Of a stretch of DNA of 64,000 nt, positions 24,043 to 33,768 are shown piece by piece (positions within the stretch are counted from its first letter, which is position 1; every line of letters starts with the position of its first letter). The stretch is from a virus. The notes under the pieces are model-generated. The model did no database searches and was not told the origin of the DNA. It worked only from the letters and a program-made list of their open reading frames with translations. The translations under genes and the position numbers were made by a program. The DNA lies in the IMG/VR virus record IMGVR_UViG_3300028592_000008, positions 1 through 64,000 of that record; one strand, 5' to 3'.

Positions 24043-25774
24043 GGAGACGGACTACGTACCGTACTCCGAAGACGACCTGCAGTGGATCGCCCAATGGGCG
24101 GCCGAAGAGTCGGACGCGATCAAGCTCTTCCGGCCGATGCCCCCGGAGTTCATGTCGCAGGAGGACGTGCTCCGCGCGGAGTGTCTGCACAAGCTGATCC
24201 GCGGCGGAAATCGTAGTGGAAAATCCACGATCGCGGCGGTCATGTTCGCCGCGGCGGCCCGGGACATGCCGATCACGACCTGGAGCGGGGAGGAGATCCA
24301 CGTCCGGCGGCCGTGGCAGCGCGGGAAGCCGCTGCTGATGTGGGTCGTGGGCTACGATTGGGACCATATCGGCGACACGATTTACCGGCTCCTGTGCGAG
24401 CCGAATCACTCGCTGAAGATGATCCGGGACCTCGAGACGGGGGTCCTTCGCGCGTTCAAGCCGTGGGACCCGTCCGACGCCGCGCGGGAGGACGAGACCG
24501 AGCCCTGCCCTCCGCTGATCCCCGGGCACGAGATCGAGAGGATCGTCTGGAAGAATGCGGGCGCGCATATCTTCGACCAGATCCGGCTCAGGAACGGCAC
24601 CGTCATTCACGGTCACAGCTCGAAGGAGGCCAAGGCAGGGGACCCGGTCGACATCATCTGGGTCGACGAAAAGGTGGAGTACGAGATCAACGTCGCCGAG
24701 TGGCAGGCGCGTCTCGGGGACAAGCGCGGGCAGTTCTGGTGGAGCACCTGGCCGACCTCCACGAACACCGCGCTGCGGTCCATGTCACGAAAGGCGAAGT
24801 CGGACGACGTCGAGATCCGGGAGGGAAAGCGGAAGCGGAGGACGGTGCAGGAATGGGTTTTCAAGATGTACAAAAACCCGTACATGCCCGCCGAGTCCAA
24901 ACAGGACTTGCTCGAGAACTGGCAGGCCCTCGGCGCCGGGCACGTCCAGGCTCGAAACGAGGGGGAGTTCGTCGACGAGGGGGACCGCGCGTATCCGATG
25001 TTCAACGAGGACACCTGCGCGGCGATCGTGCATGGGGACCTCGAGGACGTGATCTCCCGGATCCTGCGGAAGCGGAATGGGGAGCCGCCGAGCGATTGGG
25101 CCCGGTTCATGATGCTCGACCCCGGGACGACGCGACCGGCCCTGCTCTTCGGGGCGATCCCGCCGCCGGCACTCGGGGACTGGCGAGTCATCTACCAGGA
25201 GATCATCGCCCCGGGGCACGACGCATTCCGGCTGATGAAGCTGGCGGAGCCGTTCTTCCAGAACTACTCGTTTCAGACGTTCGTCATCGACATGCAGGCT
25301 GGCCGGAAGACGGGCGAAGGCCACCGGATCAGCAACGCCGAGAACTACTCGAACGCCATGCGGAAGTACGGAATCCGCTCGGAGAAGACCGGGTTCGGGT
25401 TCGTCCCCGGGTCGCCGGACATCAATGCCCGGCGCGGCATCATCCAGTCGTGGATGCACGTCGGAGCGAGCGGCCTGGCGAAACTGCGGATCGTGAAGGA
25501 GCGGTGCAAGATCCTTGTCCACGAGCTCAGTACGGTCAAAACCAAGGTGACGCAGGCTGGCGCGGAGAAGATCGACGGCCGGGAACACGACGCGACGGAC
25601 ACGCTCGAATACTTCGGCTCGATCGACCCGCAGTGGGAACCTCCTGTTCACGTAGAGCGGCAGGTGCTAAAAAATCCTGCGGAAGTGCTCAGGGAATACC
25701 TTGAGACTCTGCGTCCCTCGGAACGGCCGAAGAGCAGCGGAAGCGTCTTCGGCGCATGCGGAAATGGAAGGTGA
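24023..25774 (+). CDS. terL: Terminase large subunit
   Basis: 583 residues with all expected parts. ATPase: Walker A GGNRSGKST at 61-69, Walker B IIWVDE at 211-216, and a coupling-like STWPTS at 241-246. Nuclease (RNase H fold): Asp366 in MMLDPGTT, Asp423 in FVIDMQAG, and Asp523/Asp526 in EHDATDTLEYFG. It pumps DNA into the prohead and cuts it. The GTG start lies within the TerS-like gene with GGAGGC upstream. A nuclease-less paralogue lies 10 kb upstream. Confidence 0.92.
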   Translation: MGQLNLEETDYVPYSEDDLQWIAQWAAEESDAIKLFRPMPPEFMSQEDVLRAECLHKLIRGGNRSGKSTIAAVMFAAAARDMPITTWSGEEIHVRRPWQRGKPLLMWVVGYDWDHIGDTIYRLLCEPNHSLKMIRDLETGVLRAFKPWDPSDAAREDETEPCPPLIPGHEIERIVWKNAGAHIFDQIRLRNGTVIHGHSSKEAKAGDPVDIIWVDEKVEYEINVAEWQARLGDKRGQFWWSTWPTSTNTALRSMSRKAKSDDVEIREGKRKRRTVQEWVFKMYKNPYMPAESKQDLLENWQALGAGHVQARNEGEFVDEGDRAYPMFNEDTCAAIVHGDLEDVISRILRKRNGEPPSDWARFMMLDPGTTRPALLFGAIPPPALGDWRVIYQEIIAPGHDAFRLMKLAEPFFQNYSFQTFVIDMQAGRKTGEGHRISNAENYSNAMRKYGIRSEKTGFGFVPGSPDINARRGIIQSWMHVGASGLAKLRIVKERCKILVHELSTVKTKVTQAGAEKIDGREHDATDTLEYFGSIDPQWEPPVHVERQVLKNPAEVLREYLETLRPSERPKSSGSVFGACGNGR

Positions 25775-25778
25775 CACT

Positions 25779-26228
25779 GTGGCGAAGAAGGCAGCATCGA
25801 AGGGTCGGGCTCCGGCCGGCGGGAGCAATCGCGAGACTCCGCGGCAGCTCGGCGACGCGCCGATCGTTGACGCGGCGGGGCTCGTGATTCCGACGCCTGG
25901 TTGGCGGGTGAACTACTGGCCGAACGGTCAGGGGATCGGGGCCCCGCTTCCGGCGGACGTGATCTCGGTGACGGGGTCGCAACTCAACCTGAGCGTCCTG
26001 CGGATCAGCGGGGCGGTCCCGGCGGAGAACGTCTACTGCCGGCACGACAAGCGGGTCGTCGACAATCCGAAGGCGGCGAAGACCGGGGTCTGGGACTGGA
26101 TGCAGGGGTACGAGCCGGAGAGACTGTACGGCGACAAGCTGCAGCCGCGCCCGGCCCTGTTGGACGGGAAGAAGGGCGGCGGCGCGCCGAGCGGCGGATC
26201 GACTCCGCCGATCAAGAACGCCGAGTGA
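25779..26228 (+). CDS. Hypothetical virion-block protein
   Basis: 149 residues from a GTG in the context AGGTGACACTGTG. A basic disordered N terminus (AKKAASKGRAPAGGSN) and a Gly/Pro-rich C terminus enclose a small beta-rich domain. Between terminase and portal; a head accessory protein is possible. Confidence 0.55.
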   Translation: MAKKAASKGRAPAGGSNRETPRQLGDAPIVDAAGLVIPTPGWRVNYWPNGQGIGAPLPADVISVTGSQLNLSVLRISGAVPAENVYCRHDKRVVDNPKAAKTGVWDWMQGYEPERLYGDKLQPRPALLDGKKGGGAPSGGSTPPIKNAE

Positions 26229-26257
26229 TTCTGGCGGAGTGATCCGGAGGGGGCGGG

Positions 26258-28603
26258 ATGGACATTTTGCAGAATCGGCAGCCGAACGTGGTGAAGCGGC
26301 TCGCGGCGCTTTGGTCGACAAAGATCAAGGCGGGCGTCGAGGCGCGGAAGACGTTCGACAACATCGCCGACCAGTGCCGCATGTTCATGTACGCCCCCAA
26401 CGGCTTTCTCTGGGACGAGGGGTATCGCCGCCGCTTCAAGATCGAGGCGGAGGTGCCGAAGTTCCAGGTCACCATCAACAAGCTGTTCGAGCTTGTCGCG
26501 ATCGTAGGCCCATACATCTATTGGGATTACGCGGACCGCAAGGTGTCGTCACTGGTCCCGGTGGACATCGTCGAAGGGGCTTTCGGCGAGGGGATGGACC
26601 AGCAGGTCGAGCAACTCCGGATGGAGCAGCAGTTCCAAGCGAACCGCATGGAACAGGCCTGCAAGCTGTTCGAGAAGGTTCTGAATCACACGCAGCGGAG
26701 CCAGCGGAACGGGGGGCTGATTTCGGAAGGCCGGCAGATCGTCCAGGACTTCCTCATGACCGGCTGGGGGATTGCCTGGCCGGAGGTGACGAGCAGTCCC
26801 GGGCTCCCGCGGAAGATCACCGGCTGCTACCGCATGGACCCGAAGGAGATGGTCGTCGATCCGGACTGTTCGGATCCGACCCTTGAGAGCGCGGGCTGGG
26901 TCGGGCGGCGACGGATCACGCCGCACTACCAGCTCGAGCGGATGTTCGGCCGGAAGCCCGGGTCGCTGAAGCAGTACGCCACGGTTCAGGGCACGGACGC
27001 GATGGCGGATCAGGCCTCGCGCAAGGGCCGGAAGTTCAGCCAGTCGTTCGATCACGTCGTCTGGTTCGAGATTTACAGCAAGTGCGGGATCGGGTTCAAC
27101 CTGTCGAATTCGATCCGCGACGAGCGGGGGAAGTTCGAGGAGCCGCTCATGTCGCCGGTTGAGCAGATGCTCGACGACGATGTGCAGGACTTCGCCTACG
27201 TCTGCGTGATCCCCGGGCACGACGTCATCCTCAACCTCGAGAAACCGCTCCCGGAGATGACGAGCGAGGAGGTGCAGGACGCCTTCCGCTGGCCGTTCCA
27301 GAGCTACAAGGCGGACCGCTGGCCGTTCGCGAAGTACGCCTGCTACTCGGATGGCACGGGGCCGTATCCGATCGCCCCGCTGGCCCCAGCGCTCGGCCAC
27401 CTGATCTGCATCTCCGTCCTGACCGCGGCCTACGTCGAGAAGGCGTGGACGAACCGGAAGGACATCATCGCGGTTCTCGACACGTACTACAAAGACTTGA
27501 CCGAGGCGCTCAAGTCGAACAACAGCGAGACGATCGTCAAACTGTCGAAGGAACTCGGGAAGCCGATCAACGAGCTGATCCAGTTCCTCCAGCGCCCGGA
27601 TCAGAATTACGACATCCTCAAGGCGCTCGAGTGGGAGACCCAGAACTTCCGGGAATCCTCGGGGCTGTACGAGGTTCTGTACGCCGCGTCCGCCGGGATC
27701 GAGCGTTCCGCGGAGGGGACGAAGCAGAAGGCCAAGTCCGCGTCGATCCGCCCGGACGATATGTCCGCGCAGTTCGGCCGGTTCATGGGCGAGCTTGCCT
27801 ACCTGGAGCTCCTGCTGATGTGGGAAAAGCTGGACCCGGACGACGTGGTCGACATTCTGGGTGTCGGCGGGGACATGCTCTGGCAGGAGTTCGTGCTCTC
27901 CCTGCAGGAGACCGAGGTCTACCGGATGTGCCGGGTGGAGGTGTCGGCGACGGACATGCGGCGCCCGGACCGGGACAAGGAGCTCGCGGATCTGAAGGAA
28001 GTCATCCCGGTCATCATGCCGATGCTGCAGCTTGCCGCGCAGTCCGGGACGCCGGAGGGGATCGAGCCAATCAACGTGCTGATGCGTCAGTTTGCGAAGG
28101 CACTCAACTGGAAGGAGCCGATCCAGTTCGCTCCGATCCAGCCGCCGGCCCCTCCGCCGGAAGTCGCGGAGCAGCAGACCCGGATGACCGAGGCCGAGAT
28201 CGCGAAGACGGAAGCCGACGCCGCTCTCAAGGGTGCGCAGGCTCAGGCCGCGGGTGCGGACGGCGAGGGCGAGATGGCGATGCGAGAGCAGGAACTCGAG
28301 CACGACCGGATCCGAATGGACATGGAACTCGAGAAGGGTCAGCAGGAGATGGCGCTCGAGGGGGCGAAGGGCGAGCAGCAGATGGCCCTCGATGGAGCCA
28401 AGGCCCGGCAGTCGATGATGCTCGCCGCCGCGCAGGGGCGTCAGCAACTCGACCTGACCAGCGCGAAGGGGGCGCTGGACCTGAAGAGTGCTATCCTGAA
28501 GTCGCAGCTCGCTCTCCGGCAGCAGTCGGAAATGGGCGACGCGAAGGTGGCGACGGCAAAGAAGATGGCCGCCGCCAAGCCGAAGACTTCAACGCAGGGG
28601 TGA
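26258..28603 (+). CDS. Portal protein
   Basis: 781 residues, directly after the terminase genes. The first 560 residues have the mixed alpha/beta layout of large portals (EARKTFDNIADQCRMFMYAP, VDPDCSDPTLESAGWVGRRR). From about 640 there is a long Ala/Glu/Gln coiled-coil tail with repeats of KGQQEMALEGAKGEQQMALDG type, like the crown or barrel extensions of podovirus portals. No motif is diagnostic; size and position make this a firm call. Confidence 0.8.
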   Translation: MDILQNRQPNVVKRLAALWSTKIKAGVEARKTFDNIADQCRMFMYAPNGFLWDEGYRRRFKIEAEVPKFQVTINKLFELVAIVGPYIYWDYADRKVSSLVPVDIVEGAFGEGMDQQVEQLRMEQQFQANRMEQACKLFEKVLNHTQRSQRNGGLISEGRQIVQDFLMTGWGIAWPEVTSSPGLPRKITGCYRMDPKEMVVDPDCSDPTLESAGWVGRRRITPHYQLERMFGRKPGSLKQYATVQGTDAMADQASRKGRKFSQSFDHVVWFEIYSKCGIGFNLSNSIRDERGKFEEPLMSPVEQMLDDDVQDFAYVCVIPGHDVILNLEKPLPEMTSEEVQDAFRWPFQSYKADRWPFAKYACYSDGTGPYPIAPLAPALGHLICISVLTAAYVEKAWTNRKDIIAVLDTYYKDLTEALKSNNSETIVKLSKELGKPINELIQFLQRPDQNYDILKALEWETQNFRESSGLYEVLYAASAGIERSAEGTKQKAKSASIRPDDMSAQFGRFMGELAYLELLLMWEKLDPDDVVDILGVGGDMLWQEFVLSLQETEVYRMCRVEVSATDMRRPDRDKELADLKEVIPVIMPMLQLAAQSGTPEGIEPINVLMRQFAKALNWKEPIQFAPIQPPAPPPEVAEQQTRMTEAEIAKTEADAALKGAQAQAAGADGEGEMAMREQELEHDRIRMDMELEKGQQEMALEGAKGEQQMALDGAKARQSMMLAAAQGRQQLDLTSAKGALDLKSAILKSQLALRQQSEMGDAKVATAKKMAAAKPKTSTQG

Positions 28604-28607
28604 CACT

Positions 28608-29375
28608 GTGGGGATTCGTTTTGAGGTGGTCGATGGTCAAGTCGTTCGCGTCGGGGGTCCGCCCTCGAAGGCCGAGGAAGCCCGGGTTCGGCGCAATCGT
28701 CGGGCCCTGGCGGAGTCAAAGCCCGTCGTGGTCGAGGAAACGCTCGAGGCTCCGCCGGCCGACTTCGCTGGAACGGCCGAGGATTACGCGCGATTCAAGC
28801 GGGAAGTCCGCCGCCGGGTGAACGGCCGGGAAGTCACCGAGGAGGAGTTCCGCGTTTCCCGGGAAACGAAACGGGAGGAGCTCGACGCCAATTTGCAGGG
28901 GATCATCGAGTCAAAGAAGTTCCCCGGGATCAAGGGGGACGACACGACCTTCAACAACGCCACCCGGTACTCCGACCTGGTGAAGCGGTACGGCGAGAAG
29001 AAGGTCAAGCGGATGATGGCCAAGGCCCGGAAGGCGGGCGTTCCTGTCGGCCCGGACTGGACTTACGACGCCGGACTCGCGACGGGGGCGGAGTCGCCGG
29101 ACGGGTGGATCGCTCCCACGGAAACGCGGGGGGACATCAAGCGGCGGATCCGGAAGTCCGGGGGAGTGTGCGAGGACTTCGGGGTGAAGGCCCGGCCGCT
29201 GGAGAAAGATCCGCACGAGCGGGTCCACCGGCTCGCCCCGGATCTCGTGAATGAGCAGGTCGTCCAGAAGCTCCGCGCGGACGGGGACCTGCTGGCGCGG
29301 GTGAAGGAGAAGCCCCGGAAGATCCGGGAACTCAAGGAAGCCGTCATCGATAAGCATGGGGCGAAGGGAAAATGA
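28608..29375 (+). CDS. Hypothetical basic protein in the head block
   Basis: 255 residues, Lys/Arg/Glu-rich, from a GTG in the context GGGTGACACTGTG. The middle has DLVKRYGEKKVKRMMAKARK. A perfect palindrome is embedded as V-S-R-E-T at residues 83-87. It lies between portal and connector; function unknown. Confidence 0.6.
   Translation: MGIRFEVVDGQVVRVGGPPSKAEEARVRRNRRALAESKPVVVEETLEAPPADFAGTAEDYARFKREVRRRVNGREVTEEEFRVSRETKREELDANLQGIIESKKFPGIKGDDTTFNNATRYSDLVKRYGEKKVKRMMAKARKAGVPVGPDWTYDAGLATGAESPDGWIAPTETRGDIKRRIRKSGGVCEDFGVKARPLEKDPHERVHRLAPDLVNEQVVQKLRADGDLLARVKEKPRKIRELKEAVIDKHGAKGK
28854..28867. promoter_or_regulatory. ParB/Noc-type palindrome, site 6
   Basis: Perfect 16-base form at 28853-28868 inside the gene at 28608-29375. 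Confidence 0.8.
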
Positions 29376-30535
29376 GCCAGCGACTCGACGTTGATCGTTC
29401 TCAGCCACTTCCGACATGGCAGGATGCCGTGGACGAAGTGCTGCTGGCGTTTGATGTCGACGCGCGGGGGCGGCACCTGCAGTGGGCCCGGCGGGCCGTA
29501 CGGCAGGCTGGGCGGGACTTTGCCGGGAAGTGGAACTGGACGTACTACCTCCGGCATCAGACCGTGCAGACGCTTGCTCCGTTCTCGGACGGGACGATCG
29601 CGATGACGACCGGCGGCGTGGTGACGCTGACCGGCGCGACGTGGCCGGCGGACATGCTCTACCGCCGGCTGCTGATCTCGGATCAGGTCTACTTCGTGAC
29701 GTCGATCACGAGCTCGACCGTGTTGACCGTCTCCGGGCCGCCGATCACCGCGATCGCCTCGGGGAGTTCGTACCAGGCCCTCCTCGCGGAGTACCCGCTC
29801 CCGCAGAACACCAGGCGGATCACCGAGCTTGTCCCGACGTCTGGCGTGACGGCGTGCGTCTACACGCCACCGGATCAAGCCCTGCAGTACCGAAGCTGGC
29901 AGAACACCGCGGGCAATCCCTCGAGCTACACGATCCGCGGGGACCAGAAGCGAGCCGGCCGCCAGGTCATCGAGTTCTCGCCGATGCCCACTTCGGCCCG
30001 GCGGTACGAGTTCATGACCTACGCTTCGCCAGGGGACGCGGAGCCGAAGATGTATCCCGGCGGTTCGTACCAGTACAACGTCGGGAACGCGACGTGGTCG
30101 GACGGCGGGACGACGATCACCGGCGCCGGGACCGCGTGGACGGAGAGCATGGTCGGTTCGATCATCCGCTTCTCGTCGATCAAGTCGCCGCCGGATGGGG
30201 AGTTCGGGAAAAATCCCGCAGTCGCCGCGAGGGTCGTCACGGCGGTCGGAAGCGGGACGTCGCTGACGGTGGACGAGGCGATGGAGGGGGCCGGGTCGCA
30301 GCTTGGCTACTCGATCTCCGATCCGCTCGATGTCCCCCCGGAGATGTGGAACTTCTTCGTCCGGATGGCGGAGTACGAGTTCGCGAAGGGCACCAAAGGC
30401 GGCCCGGAGCTTCAGTTCCGCAGGGACAATTACCTGATGGCGCTCGAGGGGGCCATGGTGGCTGACCAGGCGATGCGTCCGCCGCAGTGGGGCTCCTGGG
30501 CTTGGATTCCGATTACGCAGGTGCTCCCGGTATGA
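29372..30535 (+). CDS. Putative head-tail connector / adaptor protein
   Basis: 387 residues, coupled by ATGA. A helical N-terminal part (TWQDAVDEVLLAFDVDARGR) is followed by beta-rich segments with ATWSDGGTTITGAGTAWTES and a C-terminal helix. Helical start, position after the portal and the long beta domain resemble podovirus-type adaptor or tail-hub proteins. By context only. Confidence 0.5.
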   Translation: MSQRLDVDRSQPLPTWQDAVDEVLLAFDVDARGRHLQWARRAVRQAGRDFAGKWNWTYYLRHQTVQTLAPFSDGTIAMTTGGVVTLTGATWPADMLYRRLLISDQVYFVTSITSSTVLTVSGPPITAIASGSSYQALLAEYPLPQNTRRITELVPTSGVTACVYTPPDQALQYRSWQNTAGNPSSYTIRGDQKRAGRQVIEFSPMPTSARRYEFMTYASPGDAEPKMYPGGSYQYNVGNATWSDGGTTITGAGTAWTESMVGSIIRFSSIKSPPDGEFGKNPAVAARVVTAVGSGTSLTVDEAMEGAGSQLGYSISDPLDVPPEMWNFFVRMAEYEFAKGTKGGPELQFRRDNYLMALEGAMVADQAMRPPQWGSWAWIPITQVLPV

Positions 30536-31062
30536 GCGAACGAATCTACCAGTGGGAGGCGATCTGCTGGATCCGGACGGAGCTCAAGAACGTCAAGTTC
30601 GCGGGCTTCCCTGGCATCGAGGCGATCCCGGAAGAGAACATCGTCGTCCACCCGTTCACGCTCGACCAGGACAGCAACGACGACTGGCTGCGGGAGTTGC
30701 GGCCGGGGGTCGTCATCAGCCCGGCGAGGACGGCGTCGGTCGGCGGAAGTCTGAACTGCGAAGACGACGTCGATTACCCGATCACGATCCAGTTCTTCGA
30801 CCGTGACATGAGCACGCGCCCGGACGAGGAGCGGCTGCAGGGGTGGCTCCTCTGGCAGCAGAAGGCCCGGCAGATTTTCAGCGAGACGGACTGTCGCGGA
30901 GAGATCCCGGACCTGCTCTGGATGTCCGTTCCGAGCCAGCAGTGGGTCGAGAAGCAGCGGTTCCAGCGGCACCGCTTGGCGTTGTGGGCGATGCCCGTTG
31001 TCGTGAAGATGCGTGAGCCGCGGGCGGCGAGCAGCCGGTCCGGCGGGATCAACGGGGAGTGA
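30532..31062 (+). CDS. Putative head-closure or tail-completion protein
   Basis: 176 residues, coupled by ATGA. Mixed alpha/beta with DYPITIQFFDRDMSTRPDEE in the middle, typical of small proteins of the neck or tail terminus. Assigned from size and from its place between connector and tail-tube candidates. Confidence 0.45.
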   Translation: MSERIYQWEAICWIRTELKNVKFAGFPGIEAIPEENIVVHPFTLDQDSNDDWLRELRPGVVISPARTASVGGSLNCEDDVDYPITIQFFDRDMSTRPDEERLQGWLLWQQKARQIFSETDCRGEIPDLLWMSVPSQQWVEKQRFQRHRLALWAMPVVVKMREPRAASSRSGGINGE

Positions 31063-31065
31063 GCG

Positions 31066-31953
31066 ATGGCAGACGAAGGTGAACAGTCCGCGTTCGGCCA
31101 GTTCGCGATCGGCGGCTACAAGATGTGCTTCATGCGCATCCTTCCGATCGACACGGCGAAGATCAAGGATCACTCCGACGATCTGAACTGCGGCACCCGC
31201 GCGCGGTCCGCCGACGACCAGTCGCCGTCGATCATCACGCCGGGGCTGAACGTGCTCCTGCAGCCGACCCCGGAGGAGCTGGCCGTCCTGCTGCCCCTGA
31301 TCGGGTTCACGCTCGACACGACCTACAAGTGGACGGACACGGCACTTCCGTCGTTCAACATGAAGTGGGACCGCGGGGTGGCGGCGGCGATCCGCGCGTA
31401 CACGGGGGCCAAGGTCGACCAGGCTCAGTTCTACAGCGTGAAGGGGTCGGCGCTGATCCTGTCCCTCCGGATCTTCGCCATGACGATCTCGGACGGCGCG
31501 ACGTTCACGGAGGCGCCGGTCGCCAACAACTCGACGCCGTTCGTTCACAGCCAAGGGGTCATCAATCTGGACGGATCCGCCCGGAAGTACACCCGGGTCC
31601 AATACTCGGTTTCGAACCGGCTGACGGTCGAGCACAACAACTCGGTCTACCCCACGAACATCGACGCCGGGGACCGGATCGAGCAGGTCTCCGTCAACTT
31701 CCCGGCGAATACCGAGCACGAGGATCTGATCGCCGAAGGGTGGGGAGCGACTCGCGCGGACGGGATCGCCGGGGATCTGCAGTTCACCCGCGGGGGCAAG
31801 AGCGTCCTGTTCGATTGGGACGTCATGAAGGCGGACGGCAAGGAGCCGCCGATCCCGCCGCGTGGGCAGGAGATCCGATTCGACCAGACTTGGAGCGTCT
31901 ACAAGGGCGAGGCAGCCTCCTCGACGATCGTCACCCTCGACACGACGGCTTGA
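31066..31953 (+). CDS. Putative major tail (tube) protein
   Basis: 295 residues, beta-rich and compact, with VNLDGSARKYTRV-like segments and AGDRIEQVSVNFPANTEHED. Followed by an overlapping pair of genes in the place of tail chaperones, which is where a tube gene normally sits. If this is a tube, the phage has a tail of some length, but no tape-measure gene is visible nearby. Confidence 0.5.
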   Translation: MADEGEQSAFGQFAIGGYKMCFMRILPIDTAKIKDHSDDLNCGTRARSADDQSPSIITPGLNVLLQPTPEELAVLLPLIGFTLDTTYKWTDTALPSFNMKWDRGVAAAIRAYTGAKVDQAQFYSVKGSALILSLRIFAMTISDGATFTEAPVANNSTPFVHSQGVINLDGSARKYTRVQYSVSNRLTVEHNNSVYPTNIDAGDRIEQVSVNFPANTEHEDLIAEGWGATRADGIAGDLQFTRGGKSVLFDWDVMKADGKEPPIPPRGQEIRFDQTWSVYKGEAASSTIVTLDTTA

Positions 31954-31956
31954 GCC

Positions 31957-32658
31957 ATGGAATTCATCCCGGACGGCTACAATCGGGTGGCCGAGATTTC
32001 CGGCGGGCGGAAGCTCGTGTTCCGGCCGCTCGTCCGCGAGTCCCGGGTGCAGGCCGTGGGGATCGCCAGGTCGCTCGACAAGCCGACCGGCTGGAGCTTC
32101 CTCGAGGAGATCGCCCGGACGCGGATCATCCATCCGCGCGAGATCGGGGATCTGCTCCCGGAGGACATGAAGATCATTTTCGGCCAGGACTCCTCGGCCG
32201 CGCAGCTCGCGGACGTCGAGAACCTCCGGGCCGGGGTCGAGTTCGCCCTGCAGTACCCGCACCTGATCGACGTCGAGTGCAGCCAGTGCCGGGCGTGGTG
32301 GTTCTCTCCGCTGGAAGGTAGGCTGGTCCGGGATGCGGACGGGAAGCCTTACCGGCGGACGGACGAGCCGCTCCTGTGCGAGACTGGCGATTGCCCGTTG
32401 GGGCATTACAGTTCACGCAAAGGGTTTACGCCGAAGAATCGGCTGGCCTTCCGTCACTGGCAGCGATGCAAACTGACGGGCGTATTCCCGGACGACGAAA
32501 TCGTGCGGCGGAATGCGGGAGTGATCCAGGAGGTTCTCGATGGACGACGATCTCGAAAACTGGCAGGAGGCGGAAGAGCCGCTGCCGGAAGCGGAAGAGA
32601 TGATCGTTTCCCGGGAAACGCCGGAGGAGCCATCCGAGGAGGAGCCGTCACCGCCTGA
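31957..32658 (+). CDS. Hypothetical tail protein with zinc-binding motif
   Basis: 233 residues. A Cys group (ECSQCRAWWF...LCETGDCPLGHY, about 106-150) suggests zinc binding. The last 40 residues are Gly/Ala/Arg low complexity because the frame continues 119 bases into the next gene. That overlap resembles a tail-chaperone G/T pair, but no slippery site is clear and the next gene has its own strong start. Confidence 0.5.
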   Translation: MEFIPDGYNRVAEISGGRKLVFRPLVRESRVQAVGIARSLDKPTGWSFLEEIARTRIIHPREIGDLLPEDMKIIFGQDSSAAQLADVENLRAGVEFALQYPHLIDVECSQCRAWWFSPLEGRLVRDADGKPYRRTDEPLLCETGDCPLGHYSSRKGFTPKNRLAFRHWQRCKLTGVFPDDEIVRRNAGVIQEVLDGRRSRKLAGGGRAAAGSGRDDRFPGNAGGAIRGGAVTA

Positions 32659-33049
32659 GCCGGCAGAAATGCCGGAGGGGGAACAAGTTGGGTCTGACGA
32701 AGATGTTCCGGTTGATCCGCCAGAGGAGGACGTCCCGCCGCCACCGGAGGCAACGGGAATGGCGGAGTTCGGACTTCAGGAGGATTCCGCCGCCGAGGCG
32801 TCTCCGATGGCGGAGTCTGACGGGCCGCCCCCGGACCCGGATGCCGTAGACGAGCCGGAGCGGACGGAGGGCCCGGATGATACGACGCTCTTGGAGATGG
32901 CGCAGAAGTACACCGACTCGAACATGGAATACAAGCCGACGCAGTACGAGGCGGAGGAGTCGGCCCGCGGCGGCGGGGTGACCCGGGGCGAAGTGCAGGA
33001 GATGCTCAGCCAGTCGCTCTATCAGAATCAGGCGGGGGCGTTCGGATGA
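32540..33049 (+). CDS. Acidic Pro/Glu-rich protein
   Basis: 169 residues, extremely acidic and Pro-rich (EEPLPEAEEMI, SEEEPSPPEPAEMPEGEQVG), so mostly disordered, with a helical end (RGEVQEMLSQSLYQNQAGAF). AGGAGG precedes the ATG. A perfect palindrome is embedded as V-S-R-E-T at 23-27. A tail-assembly chaperone-like or scaffold role is possible. Confidence 0.55.
   Translation: MDDDLENWQEAEEPLPEAEEMIVSRETPEEPSEEEPSPPEPAEMPEGEQVGSDEDVPVDPPEEDVPPPPEATGMAEFGLQEDSAAEASPMAESDGPPPDPDAVDEPERTEGPDDTTLLEMAQKYTDSNMEYKPTQYEAEESARGGGVTRGEVQEMLSQSLYQNQAGAFG
32606..32619. promoter_or_regulatory. ParB/Noc-type palindrome, site 7
   Basis: Perfect 16-base form at 32605-32620 in the overlap of two genes, read as R-F-P-G-N in one frame and V-S-R-E-T in the other. 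Confidence 0.8.
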
Positions 33050-33768
33050 TTCTCAAGGTCGGCGCGACGTCACTGCCGCAGAACGAGGTCCGGCTCCGCC
33101 AGGTCGAGAAGACGGGGATCATCGGGCCCCGCGGGTATTTCAACGGCTACCGGATGCGGGCGGTCATCAGCGGGATCGTGCGGGAGGCGACTCAGTCCGC
33201 GCTCAAGACGACGGTCGACGCCCGGATCGCGCTGTTCAACTCGAAGGACTACAACCGGGACATAGGGCTGTATTTCAACAACGGGACGACGCCGACGAGC
33301 GACATCCTCACGGCGACCGGCAGCACAAACGGCGTGGTGATCCGGAACGTCACCTGGTCCGACGAGGGCTCGGCCCGCGGGGCGATGGTCGAGTGGGTGT
33401 ACTACCGGCATTACACGTTCGTCGCCGACGTCGAGTTCGCGGACGCATCCCAGAGCACGGTCGTCTCTTACAGCGAGGGTCTCGAGATCATCGGGGACGG
33501 AAGCTCCGACTACGCGATCCTCGAGTGCCTCACGGCGACCCCGCAACCACAAACGACAAAGCTGTTCACGAAGCAGGCGTTCCGGCAGTGGGGGAGCGCG
33601 GTCGGACTGCTGACATACGAAGCGTTCCCGCTTCCACTGGCGACGCCGAAGCCGAAGGGGATCCGCCGGTCCCGGCTCAGTCCGCAGGTCCGCGGCCGGC
33701 TGGTCGATCGGAACTGGCCTTGTAGCTGGTCGTATTACGGCGAAGCGACGGGAGGCCTCGATTTCTGA
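33046..33768 (+). CDS. Putative tail protein
   Basis: 240 residues, coupled by ATGA, beta-rich (MILKVGATSLPQNEVRLRQV at the start, YYRHYTFVADVEFAD in the middle). It is the size of distal-tail or minor tail proteins and lies in the tail block. No motif recognised. Confidence 0.5.
   Translation: MILKVGATSLPQNEVRLRQVEKTGIIGPRGYFNGYRMRAVISGIVREATQSALKTTVDARIALFNSKDYNRDIGLYFNNGTTPTSDILTATGSTNGVVIRNVTWSDEGSARGAMVEWVYYRHYTFVADVEFADASQSTVVSYSEGLEIIGDGSSDYAILECLTATPQPQTTKLFTKQAFRQWGSAVGLLTYEAFPLPLATPKPKGIRRSRLSPQVRGRLVDRNWPCSWSYYGEATGGLDF

Noticed and set aside
26549-28447. 632-codon minus-strand open frame
   Set aside because: Antisense to the portal gene; composition (Leu/Arg/Asp/His) is typical of high-GC shadow frames.
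31957-33049. Programmed frameshift tail chaperone pair (G/GT)
   Set aside because: Position fits, but no clear slippery heptamer, and the second gene has its own AGGAGG and ATG; left as overlapping genes.
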